From Pseudofulvibacter geojedonensis (lineage in GTDB: Bacteria; Bacteroidota; Bacteroidia; Flavobacteriales; Flavobacteriaceae), in NCBI RefSeq assembly GCF_042675745.1, contig NZ_JBHTJM010000002.1, forward strand, positions 434,001 through 498,000: a DNA stretch of 64,000 nucleotides, given 5' to 3'. The notes under the pieces were generated by a model. The model did not search any database and had not been told where the DNA came from. It was given only the letters and a program-made list of their open reading frames with translations. Below, piece by piece: positions 51,648 through 59,716 of this stretch (position 1 is the stretch's first letter; the number at the start of each line of letters is the position of its first letter). Position numbers and translations under genes: made by a program.

Positions 51648-52736
51648 TTATTTAGATCCTACTTCTTCATTCAATCCTCTAGCGTCAATTTGTTCTATTC
51701 TAGACAATAAATCATCCATTAATTGTCTTTGATCTTTTAACTGATTTTCTAAATCAGCAACCTTATTGGCTAACTCATTTATTTTAGTCTCATCTGCAGG
51801 CGGGCCTTGAGGTCCAACATCCCCCTTATCTCCTTTATCACCCTTTTCCCCTTTTTCTCCTTTTCCATCTCTTCCATCTTTACCGTCTGCTCCATCTTTT
51901 CCATCTAGTCCGTCTTTTCCATCAGCCCCATCTGCTCCATCTTTTCCATCACGGCCATCTTTTCCATCTTTACCGGCATTACCTTTTTCTCCTCTATCTC
52001 CTTTATTCCCCTTCTTTCCTTGTTTTCCTTCTTTACCTTGTTTACCCTGCTTACCTTCTTTACCTTGCTCTCCTCTATCTCCTTTTTCTCCCTTTTTCCC
52101 TTGCCTGCCTTCTTTACCTTGCTTGCCTTGCTTTCCTTCTTTACCTTGATCTCCTTTATCTCCCTTATCACCTTTCTTCCCTTGTTTTCCTTCTTTTCCC
52201 TGTTTCCCTTGCTTACCTTCTTTACCTTGGTCTCCTTTTTCTCCTTTATCCCCCTTATCACCTTTCTTTCCTTGTTTTCCTTCTTTACCCTGTTTCCCCT
52301 GCTTACCTTCTTTACCTTGATCTCCTTTTTCTCCTTTATCTCCCTTATCACCTTTCTTTCCTTGTTTTCCTTCTTTACCCTGCTCCCCCTGCTTACCTTC
52401 TTTACCTCGTTCTCCTTTTTTTCCTTCTACACCTTTTCTTCCTCTTTTTAAATCTGAAGATTCACTTCCTAACACATTAATCCAACCTGTTTTAGTGTAC
52501 ACTTGCAAACTACTTAAATCTTTATTGTAAATTGTTGCTCCTTCTAGAGGAGTTCCTATAGCATTTCTTTCAGAATTAGTTAATCTCGGAAAAACCAGAG
52601 TACCTGTAGAAGACTCTATTTCTAATGCCGATGTTTTGTGAATTGCAGTTAAGTTATTTCCAACTTTAACTTGAGCGTACGAGAATGTTAAGCCAAATAG
52701 CAATATAGCTATGCAGCAATTGTAATAGTTTTTCAT
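51648..52736 (-). CDS. secreted collagen-like (Gly-X-Y) repeat protein
   Basis: The 362-aa protein has a signal peptide (to about residue 22, SYAQ) and an N-terminal domain of about 75 residues that contains 'TSALEIESSTGTLVFPRLTNSERNAI', a motif common in flavobacterial surface proteins. About 72 Gly-X-Y triplets follow at residues 99-313. A heptad-like C-terminal coiled coil (INELANKVADLENQL to about 350) is the probable trimerisation element. X and Y positions are mainly Lys, Glu, Gln and Asp. There is almost no Pro until the end, so charge pairs rather than hydroxyproline would hold the helix. Confidence 0.9.
   Translation of the reverse strand: MKNYYNCCIAILLFGLTFSYAQVKVGNNLTAIHKTSALEIESSTGTLVFPRLTNSERNAIGTPLEGATIYNKDLSSLQVYTKTGWINVLGSESSDLKRGRKGVEGKKGERGKEGKQGEQGKEGKQGKKGDKGDKGEKGDQGKEGKQGKQGKEGKQGKKGDKGDKGEKGDQGKEGKQGKQGKEGKQGKKGDKGDKGDQGKEGKQGKQGKEGRQGKKGEKGDRGEQGKEGKQGKQGKEGKQGKKGNKGDRGEKGNAGKDGKDGRDGKDGADGADGKDGLDGKDGADGKDGRDGKGEKGEKGDKGDKGDVGPQGPPADETKINELANKVADLENQLKDQRQLMDDLLSRIEQIDARGLNEEVGSK
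51798..52442 (-). repeat. collagen triplet array with 81-90 bp internal repeat unit
   Basis: The Gly-X-Y array contains five tandem units of nine or ten triplets, each beginning GKE-GKQ and containing GKK, followed by a Gly-Lys/Arg-Asp rich segment. One two-residue step (GK then GEK) near the C-terminal end breaks the triplet register. Confidence 0.85.
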
Positions 52737-52926
52737 TTTAGATTTAGTTTTTTTGGTGACACTAAAATATAATTTTTCCTTTAAAAAAAATTAACAACAA
52801 AAAACACATATTAACAGAACTACCCTTAAAAAAAACCTTAATACGTTGATTATCTTATAATAAAATAGCCAAAACATTAAAAAGTACTATTGAGTAAATA
52901 GTTGGTTTTTTCGACAAAAAGCACGG

Positions 52927-52940
52927 TTTTATCGATAAAA
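52927..52940. promoter_or_regulatory. 14-bp palindrome TTTTATCGATAAAA
   Basis: This perfect palindrome is also found upstream of the rpsF promoter at 56265-56280. A related site, TTTTTTCGACAAAAA, lies 14 bases to the left. It may be a regulator-binding site. Confidence 0.35.
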
Positions 52941-53028
52941 ACATAGGTAAACACTTACTTTTATATTTTTATCAATACTCCGAAACAATCTTAATCAACA
53001 ATCTTAAACAACAGGTTTACAAGCAAAT

Positions 53029-53070
53029 AAAAAGCCCTTATTCTACTTTTTTTAGAATAAGGGCTTTTAT
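53029..53070 (-). terminator. intrinsic terminator after hisS
   Basis: A 15- to 16-bp stem (AAAAGCCCTTATTCTA with its complement) with a short A-rich loop on the minus strand ends in T-rich sequence, 19 bases from the hisS stop. Confidence 0.85.
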
Positions 53071-53088
53071 TTGAATTCAAGTATATGT

Positions 53089-54456
53089 TTAAATTTTTCT
53101 CACTATTTCTTCAAGCAATAACTGTTCTTGCTCTCCCGTTTCCATGTTTTTTAACATAAATGTATTGCTTTTCATCTCTTCAGAGCCCACAATCGCCACA
53201 TATGGTATTTGCCTTTTATTAGCATAATTCATTTGCTTTTTCATTTTGGCATCTGATGGATACAATTCTACATTTATTCCACGAACTCTCATTTCTTTTA
53301 TAGCTTTCATACAATACAAAGCTTCCTCTTTTCCAAAATTCACAAAAAGTACTTTAACATCATCTTCTACAGTATCTGGAAATAAGTTTAACTCCTCTAA
53401 GACTAAGTATATTCTAGCTAACCCAAAAGAAATACCTACACCACTAACATCTTTTAAACCAAAAATTCCTGTTAAGTCATCATAACGACCTCCACCACCA
53501 ATCGAGCCCATTTTAACCCCTTCTGGTGCAGCCACTTCAAAAATAGCTCCTGTATAATAGTTTAAACCTCTAGCTAATGTTACATCTAAGTCTAAAACCG
53601 CTGTTTCTAATCCTAACTCTTCAATTGCATTACCTATAAAAAGTAATTCTTCAACACCAGTCATCCCTATTTCAGACCCCGACAATAATTCTTTTAATTG
53701 ATTTATCTTTTCAATAAACGTTCCCGAAAAAGAAAATAATGGTTGCACTTTGTTTATAGCCTCTTGAGAAATTCCTTTTTCTAGCATTTCCTTCTTCACC
53801 CCATCTTCTCCAATCTTATCTAACTTATCAAGAGCAACCGTAAAATCAATCAATTTATCTGAAGCACCAATAACCTCTGCGATACCGCTTAATACTTTAC
53901 GATTATTCATTTTAATAGTCACTCCTTTTAAATCTAAAGCTGTAAAAACCGAATCGTACAACTGAACAAACTCAACTTCTTGCCATAAAGATTGAGAACC
54001 TACTACATCTGCATCACACTGATAAAACTCTTGAAACCTACCGTGTTGTGGCCTATCAGCCCTCCATACCGGTTGAATTTGATAACGCTTAAACGGAAAC
54101 GTAATATCGTTTTGATGTTGAACTACATAACGAGCAAAAGGAACTGTTAAATCGTACCTTAACGCTTTTTCTGATAACGAATTAGAGAACCTAGCTAATT
54201 TACCTTCCTCTAACGCCTTTAAATCTGCTTTTTTAACTTTATCTCCAGAATTCAAAACTTTAAATATCAGTCTATCACCTTCTTCCCCATATTTACCTAA
54301 TAAAGTACTTGATTTTTCAAAAGATGGAGTTTCTATTGGTTGAAACCCAAACTTCTTAAATTGAGATTTAATCATATTAAAAATATAATTTCTTTTAGCC
54401 ACTTCTTTTGGGTTAAAATCTCTTGTTCCTTTTGGTGTACTTGGTTTTTGTGCCAT
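53089..54456 (-). CDS. hisS: histidine--tRNA ligase
   Basis: The 455-aa protein is a class II synthetase with KGTRDFNP (motif 1 region), 'RYDLTVPFARYV', the motif 2 segment 'RYQIQPVWRADRPQHGRFQEFYQCDAD', the HisA motifs 'LARGLNYYTGAIFEV' and motif 3 'GGGRYDDLTGIFG'. It ends in an anticodon-binding domain. It charges tRNA-His in the cytoplasm. The length is normal for Bacteroidota. Confidence 0.97.
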   Translation of the reverse strand: MAQKPSTPKGTRDFNPKEVAKRNYIFNMIKSQFKKFGFQPIETPSFEKSSTLLGKYGEEGDRLIFKVLNSGDKVKKADLKALEEGKLARFSNSLSEKALRYDLTVPFARYVVQHQNDITFPFKRYQIQPVWRADRPQHGRFQEFYQCDADVVGSQSLWQEVEFVQLYDSVFTALDLKGVTIKMNNRKVLSGIAEVIGASDKLIDFTVALDKLDKIGEDGVKKEMLEKGISQEAINKVQPLFSFSGTFIEKINQLKELLSGSEIGMTGVEELLFIGNAIEELGLETAVLDLDVTLARGLNYYTGAIFEVAAPEGVKMGSIGGGGRYDDLTGIFGLKDVSGVGISFGLARIYLVLEELNLFPDTVEDDVKVLFVNFGKEEALYCMKAIKEMRVRGINVELYPSDAKMKKQMNYANKRQIPYVAIVGSEEMKSNTFMLKNMETGEQEQLLLEEIVRKI

Positions 54457-54494
54457 AATATTTTCCCGTGCAAACGGAAATTATTTTTTATTAA

Positions 54495-54514
54495 GGTCTC
54501 GACTGCGCTCGACC
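54495..54514. repeat. short GC-rich element of a kind often interspersed in flavobacterial genomes
   Basis: GGTCTCGACTGCGCTCGACC stands out in an AT-rich gap between the DUF6495 gene and hisS. It has a TCGA...TCGA symmetry. I recall similar 'TCGACTGCGCTCGA' elements as dispersed repeats in related genomes. Only one copy is in this window. Confidence 0.4.
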
Positions 54515-54521
54515 TAACATA

Positions 54522-54992
54522 TTATTTTTTACTTATAAACTTATCTAAACTATTATACCATTCCCCTTTACTTATAAAAGCTCCTTGCTGAATGAGTTTA
54601 AACTTATCTGCGTTTGGTTCTTTACTATAATTTTTCTGAGCAGTAAACAATTCAACCTCATCTGCACTTACATTTGCTTGCAACCACTTTATTCCTCCTT
54701 CTGTAGTTAAATCTACTCTATCTGTTCTAACAGATATCAATTTCATTACATCCTTCTCTAAAGAAAATAAATTCATCTGATGAGGAGATACATGATCTAC
54801 GTACTCGGTTTTATTCAAGACTCCTTCCCAAATTAAATCAGAAAAAACATCTAACTCTTGTTCTGCTACTTCTGGTTTATTTTCTTTTATTCCAGCCCAC
54901 TCTTTACCTGTAATAGATTGGGTAGCCAAAAAATTGATAAACTCTTGGTGCAATTCTTCTAACTGCTCTTTACTTAAACGCTGGTATTTCAT
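54522..54992 (-). CDS. DUF6495 family protein
   Basis: The ATG at 54992 (MKYQRLSKEQL) gives a 156-aa soluble protein typical of a conserved flavobacterial family. Its motifs include 'EFINFLATQSITGKEWAGIK' and 'GVLNKTEYVDHVSPHQMNLF'. The function is unknown. It follows the rplI terminator and precedes hisS on the same strand. Confidence 0.82.
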   Translation of the reverse strand: MKYQRLSKEQLEELHQEFINFLATQSITGKEWAGIKENKPEVAEQELDVFSDLIWEGVLNKTEYVDHVSPHQMNLFSLEKDVMKLISVRTDRVDLTTEGGIKWLQANVSADEVELFTAQKNYSKEPNADKFKLIQQGAFISKGEWYNSLDKFISKK

Positions 54993-55021
54993 TTTCTTAA
55001 AAATCGGAAACAAAAATAAAT

Positions 55022-55047
55022 AAAAAAAGCCACGTAAAACGTGGCTT
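55022..55047 (-). terminator. intrinsic terminator after rplI
   Basis: The minus-strand stem GCCACGT/ACGTGGC with a three-base loop is followed by seven Ts, 24 bases after the rplI stop. Confidence 0.88.
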
Positions 55048-55070
55048 TATATATTGTGAATTGTAAGTTC

Positions 55071-55520
55071 TTACTTTTCAGCAACCACTTCAAAAGGGAA
55101 ATCTACAATTACAGAACGATGTAAACGTACTTTAGCAGTATATCTACCAGTTCTCTTGATGTTACCACCTGCAACTGTAATGAATTTTTTCTCGATTGAG
55201 TGACCCGCTTTTTCTAAAGCTTCAGCAATGTTAGCATTGTTAACAGAACCAAATAACTTATCTCCAGAACCAGCTTTAGAAGATATTTTAACTTCTAATG
55301 CTTTTAAGGTATCTGCTAACTTAGTAGCATCATCAACCATTTTTTGCTCTTTAAAAGCTCTTTGCTTTAAGTTTTCTGCTAAAACTTTCTTAGCAGAAGG
55401 TGTAGCTAAAATAGCAGCTCCGGTAGGAATTAAATAGTTTCTTCCGTAACCATTTTTTACTGTAACTACGTCGTCTTTGAATCCTAGATTCTCAACGTCT
55501 TGTTTTAATATAAGTTCCAT
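55071..55520 (-). CDS. rplI: 50S ribosomal protein L9
   Basis: The 149-aa protein begins MELILKQDVENLGFKDDVV and has the L9 signature GYGRNYLIPTGAAI, a long connecting helix and the C-terminal domain ending in FPFEVVAEK. Third gene of the rpsF-rpsR-rplI operon. Confidence 0.97.
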   Translation of the reverse strand: MELILKQDVENLGFKDDVVTVKNGYGRNYLIPTGAAILATPSAKKVLAENLKQRAFKEQKMVDDATKLADTLKALEVKISSKAGSGDKLFGSVNNANIAEALEKAGHSIEKKFITVAGGNIKRTGRYTAKVRLHRSVIVDFPFEVVAEK

Positions 55521-55535
55521 TTCGTTACTCCTTTT

Positions 55536-55832
55536 TTATTTTAACAAATCACCTACGTAAGGCATTAACGCTAAATGACGTGCTCTTTTTACAGCAACAG
55601 CAACTTTTCTTTGGTATTTTAAAGAAGTTCCTGTTAAACGTCTTGGTAATAATTTACCTTGCTCATTTACAAACTTTAATAAGAAATCTGGATCTTTATA
55701 ATCGATGTACTTAATACCCGATCTTTTGAAACGACAGTATTTCTTTTGCTTGTTAGTATCGATGTTTAACGGAGTTAAATATCTAATTTCTCCGTCTTTC
55801 TTTCCTTTAGCTTGTTGATCTATTCCTGCCAT
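55536..55832 (-). CDS. rpsR: 30S ribosomal protein S18
   Basis: The 98-aa protein has the S18 core 'YIDYKDPDFLLKFVNEQGKLLPRRLTGTS' and 'VKRARHLALMPYV'. An N-terminal extension of about 30 residues is typical of Bacteroidota. It is two bases from rpsF. Confidence 0.97.
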   Translation of the reverse strand: MAGIDQQAKGKKDGEIRYLTPLNIDTNKQKKYCRFKRSGIKYIDYKDPDFLLKFVNEQGKLLPRRLTGTSLKYQRKVAVAVKRARHLALMPYVGDLLK

Positions 55833-55834
55833 AA

Positions 55835-56173
55835 TTAAGCTTTTGCCTTGTTTCTATTTCTTCTTTTTTCAGCCCAAGCAATAGCATGCTTATCTAACTT
55901 TACAGTTAAATAACGCATAACACGCTCATCTCTTCTGAATTCTAACTCATAAGGAGTAATTGCTTCTCCTGGAGCTGTAAATTCGAATAAGTGGTAAAAT
56001 CCACTCTTTTTGTGCTGGATAGGGTAAGCTAATTTTTTTAGCCCCCAATCTTCTTTAGACACCATCTTTGCACCTTTAGAAACAAGAAGATCTTCGTACT
56101 TCTTTACTGTTTCCTTTATCTGAGTTTCAGATAAAACGGGATTCAAAATGAAAACAGTTTCGTATTGATTCAT
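55835..56173 (-). CDS. rpsF: 30S ribosomal protein S6
   Basis: The 112-aa protein begins MNQYETVFILNPVLSE and has 'WGLKKLAYPIQHKKSGFYHLFEF' and 'RDERVMRYLTVKLDKHA', the S6 fold sequence. First gene of the ribosomal operon with a clear promoter. Confidence 0.97.
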   Translation of the reverse strand: MNQYETVFILNPVLSETQIKETVKKYEDLLVSKGAKMVSKEDWGLKKLAYPIQHKKSGFYHLFEFTAPGEAITPYELEFRRDERVMRYLTVKLDKHAIAWAEKRRNRNKAKA

Positions 56174-56209
56174 AATTAAATCTTTAATAATTGTTTATAA
56201 AATTGGGTG

Positions 56210-56240
56210 CAAAAATACCCTTTTTCTACTAACCACCAAA
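56210..56240 (-). promoter_or_regulatory. promoter of the rpsF-rpsR-rplI operon
   Basis: On the minus strand TTTG, a 19-base spacer and TATTTTTG match both consensus elements, 37 bases upstream of the rpsF ATG. Confidence 0.78.
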
Positions 56241-56264
56241 ATTATTTTAGTCAAAATAACTTGC

Positions 56265-56280
56265 ATTTTATCGATAAAAT
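56265..56280. promoter_or_regulatory. 16-bp palindrome ATTTTATCGATAAAAT
   Basis: This perfect palindrome lies upstream of the rpsF promoter and about 105 bases before the divergent LytTR regulator gene. Its 14-bp core recurs at 52927. Confidence 0.4.
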
Positions 56281-56384
56281 CCTTGTAACATTAACAATTT
56301 TTAACTAAAATTGTATACCCGAAAATACTAACTAAACCAAAAAGAGATTAAAATTTATATTAAAAACAAACTTAACCCATACAG

Positions 56385-57080
56385 ATGAACTTACGTTGCG
56401 TAGTTGTTGATGATTCTTCTATACAAAGATTGTCTATTGTAAAACTCATAAAAGAACACCCTTCTTTAACTCTATTAGCAGAATACAAAAATGCCTTAGA
56501 AACCAAAAAAGGGCTTAATGAAGTTGAAGTAGATTTAATTTTTCTAGATATTGAAATGCCCGTAATTAATGGTTTTGAATTGCTAGACGTTTTGAGTAAC
56601 AAACCACAAATTATTTTTGTAACGGGTAAAACCGAATATGCTTTTAAAGCTTTTGATTACGATGCTACCGATTATTTACAAAAACCTATAACTAAAGAGC
56701 GTTTCAATCTTGCTGTAGCAAAAGCTATGGATTACCACAAACTAAAATTTGAAGGTAATAATGCAGAAGGCGATCATATTTTTGTAAAGAGTAACCTTAA
56801 AAAAAGAAAGGTATACATCAATAGTATATTATGGATTGAAGCCTTAGGTGATTATGTAAAAATTGTAACACCAGACGAAAGCTTGATTGTTTTAGCTACT
56901 ATGAAATCTTTTGAAAAACAATTAGAAGAATATCCTTTTATGAGAATTCATAAATCTTACATTGCTAACCTAACTAAAATCAAGCGTTTTAATAGCAAGC
57001 ATGTAGAAATAAACAACAATAACATTCCTTTAAGTAGAAATAAAAAGAATTTATTAATTGAAGCCTTAGACGAACTTTAG
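56385..57080 (+). CDS. LytTR-family response regulator
   Basis: The 231-aa protein has a receiver domain (residues 1-120) with the phospho-acceptor in 'VDLIFLDIEMP' (Asp near residue 54) and the conserved Lys in 'YLQKPITKERF'. A C-terminal LytTR DNA-binding domain (about 130-230) contains 'WIEALGDYVKIVT' and 'FMRIHKSYIANL'. The cognate LytS-type histidine kinase is not in the window. Its stop codon overlaps the convergent priA stop. Confidence 0.94.
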   Translation: MNLRCVVVDDSSIQRLSIVKLIKEHPSLTLLAEYKNALETKKGLNEVEVDLIFLDIEMPVINGFELLDVLSNKPQIIFVTGKTEYAFKAFDYDATDYLQKPITKERFNLAVAKAMDYHKLKFEGNNAEGDHIFVKSNLKKRKVYINSILWIEALGDYVKIVTPDESLIVLATMKSFEKQLEEYPFMRIHKSYIANLTKIKRFNSKHVEINNNNIPLSRNKKNLLIEALDEL

Positions 57081-59533
57081 TAGTTGTCTACATTCAATAC
57101 GACCCTTATGGGTCTAAAATCTTTTACACTCATAAAGCTATTCTGAATTTTCAGAATGGCTTTTTTACTTTTAGACATAGATTGATTTATAGGCATCTTT
57201 AATAAGATATGCTTATGGTACTCATTCCTTATTCTAGACACAGGTGGAAATTCTGGACCTAGTACCTGATTACCAAAAACATTTCTTAATGATGTAGCAA
57301 ACCAATCTGCACCAGTATTAACTTTGTTATAATCTCTATGGCGCAATGTAATTTTCAATAGTCTATTAGTTGGCGGGTACTTATAAATATAACGTTGTTC
57401 TAACTGCTCCTTATACATACTTAAATAATCATGAGAAGAAACCTGTTGTAATATTTGATGAAAAGGATTAAAAGTTTGAATTAACACCCTTCCTTTTTTA
57501 TCAAAACGACCTGCTCTTCCTGCTACTTGCGACAACAACTGATAACTGCGCTCGTGTGCTCTAAAATCTGGAAAATTTAACAGAGAGTCGGCGTTTAAAA
57601 CACCCACTAAACTTACATTCTTAAAATCCAATCCTTTAGTTAGCATTTGCGTCCCTACCAATATATCTATTTCATGCTGCTCAAAAGCAGTTATTATTTT
57701 CTGATAACCATACTTACCTCTAGTAGTATCTAAATCCATCCTACCTATCTTTAAGTCTGGAAATAATTCTGTTAATTCTTTTTCTATCTGTTCGGTTCCA
57801 AAACCTTTGGTATCTAACTCAGGGCTTCCGCAAGATAAACAAGCATGCTGCATAGCTATTGCATAGCTACAATAATGACAGCGCAACTCGTTTCTATATT
57901 GATGATAGGTTAGGCTTACATCGCAATTAGGGCATTGCGTAGCTTCACCACAAGTTCCACACTCTACTATAGGCGAGTACCCCCTTCTATTTTGAAATAA
58001 AATTACTTGCTCTTTGTTTTCAATAGCTTCGTGGATAGCTTTCAGCATAACATCAGAAAAATGACCAGTCATTCTTTTTCGTTTATGCTTGTCTTTTATA
58101 TCAACTAGTTCAATCGCTGGCATGAGCACATTATTATGACGGTACTTCAGTTCTACTAACCCATATTTACCTTTTGTAGTATTATAATATGACTCTAAAC
58201 TTGGCGTAGCGCTTCCTAAAATAATATGAGCGTTGAATTGTTTAGCCAACACTAAAGCTGCGTCTCTGGCGTGATAACGAGGTGCCGGATCAAATTGTTT
58301 AAAAGACTGTTCGTGTTCTTCATCTACAATTACCAAACCAAGGTTTGCAAATGGTAATAAAACAGAAGAACGCGCTCCTATAATTACTTGTCCAGTATTG
58401 GTATTTTGCAAAACTTTCTGCCAAGATTCTACTCGTTCATTTACCGAGTATTTGGAATGAAAAACTACTATTTTATCTGCAAAATAATTCTTTAACCTGG
58501 CTATTAACTGAGTAGTTAAAGCTATTTCTGGCAACAAATACAAGGTGTTTTTTCCTTTAGCTAAAACCTCCTCTATTAATTTAACATAGATTTCTGTTTT
58601 ACCAGACGCTGTAACACCATGTAACAAACAAGGCTTTTCTATTGCAAATACTTGCCTAATTTCTTCAAGCGCCTTTTCTTGATGTTCATTAAGAATCTTA
58701 GAATTTTCGGTTTCGTTTAAAAACTGATTTCTATCTGTCTGTATATAATAAAACTCAAAAACTTCTTTTTCTACCAATGCTTTTAAAACAGCTGTAGATA
58801 CATTTGCTCTTTCTTCTAACTCCTTTGCTTTAATTGGCTGTTCGTTTCCAGCTTTTAAGCTAAAAAAGGCCATTACAGCCTCTTTTTGTTTTTGAGCCCT
58901 CGAAAGTATTTCAAGTAACTCTATTAAAGCTTCCTCTTTATCATACCCTTCTTTTAGTTTAATGTACTTAACTAATTTAGGCTTATACTGCTCGTATATT
59001 TCTTCTCTTAATTGAATATACCCCAAACCTAATAAAGCTTTAATAGGTTTGAGTACTTGTTTTTTATTAAGAATTTTACTGACCTCTGTTATAGTAAGTG
59101 CAGACTGATTTTCTAAGGCTTCTAAAACCACAAATTCATCGTCTGTTAAAGTTATTTCTTGGTCTGAACTTAGTTCTTTTTTAGATCTCGATATTAAGGT
59201 TTCGCTTTCTAAAATAAAAGCACTTGGTAAAGAAGCTCTCATTACATCTCCTAAACTACACATGTAGTAACTAGAAATCCATTGCCAAAAAGTGAGTTGC
59301 TCTTGGGTTACGATTGGTGTTTCGTCTAAAATCTGATGAATTTCTTTTGCTTCATAAGTTTCTGGTTTGCTCTCATGAACACTATGCACAATAGCTGTAT
59401 AAATTTTACTTTTACCAAAGGGAACTGCCACACGCATACCAGGCAAAATAAACTTAGCCTCCTCCTCATTAATACTATAAGTAAATAGTTTAATTAATGG
59501 AATGGGTAATATAACATCTATAAAATATCGCAC
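57077..59533 (-). CDS. priA: primosomal protein N' (replication restart helicase)
   Basis: I choose GTG at 59533 (VRYFIDVILPIPL), giving 818 aa and the family-typical N-terminus. Upstream in-frame ATGs to 59611 add 26 residues that look non-conserved. The protein has the 3' binding domain, winged helix, Walker A 'LLHGVTASGKTEIY', a DEEH box in 'LVIVDEEHEQSFK', paired zinc cysteines (CGTCG, CPNC, CHYC, CLSCG) and helicase motifs to the C-terminus. PriA reloads the replisome at collapsed forks. Its first 49 codons and leader are duplicated at 62935-63213. Confidence 0.95.
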   Translation of the reverse strand: MRYFIDVILPIPLIKLFTYSINEEEAKFILPGMRVAVPFGKSKIYTAIVHSVHESKPETYEAKEIHQILDETPIVTQEQLTFWQWISSYYMCSLGDVMRASLPSAFILESETLISRSKKELSSDQEITLTDDEFVVLEALENQSALTITEVSKILNKKQVLKPIKALLGLGYIQLREEIYEQYKPKLVKYIKLKEGYDKEEALIELLEILSRAQKQKEAVMAFFSLKAGNEQPIKAKELEERANVSTAVLKALVEKEVFEFYYIQTDRNQFLNETENSKILNEHQEKALEEIRQVFAIEKPCLLHGVTASGKTEIYVKLIEEVLAKGKNTLYLLPEIALTTQLIARLKNYFADKIVVFHSKYSVNERVESWQKVLQNTNTGQVIIGARSSVLLPFANLGLVIVDEEHEQSFKQFDPAPRYHARDAALVLAKQFNAHIILGSATPSLESYYNTTKGKYGLVELKYRHNNVLMPAIELVDIKDKHKRKRMTGHFSDVMLKAIHEAIENKEQVILFQNRRGYSPIVECGTCGEATQCPNCDVSLTYHQYRNELRCHYCSYAIAMQHACLSCGSPELDTKGFGTEQIEKELTELFPDLKIGRMDLDTTRGKYGYQKIITAFEQHEIDILVGTQMLTKGLDFKNVSLVGVLNADSLLNFPDFRAHERSYQLLSQVAGRAGRFDKKGRVLIQTFNPFHQILQQVSSHDYLSMYKEQLEQRYIYKYPPTNRLLKITLRHRDYNKVNTGADWFATSLRNVFGNQVLGPEFPPVSRIRNEYHKHILLKMPINQSMSKSKKAILKIQNSFMSVKDFRPIRVVLNVDNY

Positions 59534-59689
59534 TAAACAAATGTAAGTATTAGAGCTTGAATTTAAAATAGATTCAATTGTATTAAAAACACTAGTTATT
59601 AACATCCACACATTACTTGACTTTCATATTAAAAACAACTAATTTCGTTTAACTCCCGATAAAAAGATTTAAAACTCCTTTTATTTAAA
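59411..59689. repeat. direct repeat, left copy (priA 5' end and leader)
   Basis: This 279-bp segment is about 95 percent identical, by hand alignment, to 62935-63213 in the same orientation, including an identical run of about 130 bases around the priA start. The two copies bracket 3.2 kb with the AraC, aldehyde dehydrogenase and UPF0114 genes. Confidence 0.9.
59538..59545 (-). promoter_or_regulatory. -7 promoter box of priA
   Basis: The minus-strand sequence TACATTTG fits TAnnTTTG and ends four bases before the GTG at 59533. Initiation would fall on or beside the start codon, giving a leaderless mRNA. If so, the ATGs further upstream cannot be used. Confidence 0.45.
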
Positions 59690-59716
59690 TATGAGGTGTA
59701 AACTTAAAAAATACAC

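Larger units (their letters stand above)
52737..53088. other. 352-bp intergenic region between the collagen-like gene and hisS
   Basis: No gene is visible. It contains an A/T-rich promoter region for the collagen-like gene (possible -7 box TATATTTT near 52770), the palindrome at 52927-52940 and the hisS terminator at 53029-53070. Confidence 0.6.

Noticed and set aside
51905..52351. 148-codon Lys/Glu-rich frame on the minus strand
   Set aside because: It is a shifted frame through the same collagen repeat and has no independent start signals.
51798..52442. The tandem repeat was considered as a CRISPR or satellite array
   Set aside because: The repeats are contiguous, vary at codon positions and translate into perfect Gly-X-Y triplets.
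52020..52451. 143-codon Phe/Leu/Ser-rich frame on the plus strand that looks like a membrane protein
   Set aside because: It is the complement of the collagen Gly-X-Y repeat; the regular F/L/S pattern is a by-product of the repeated triplets.
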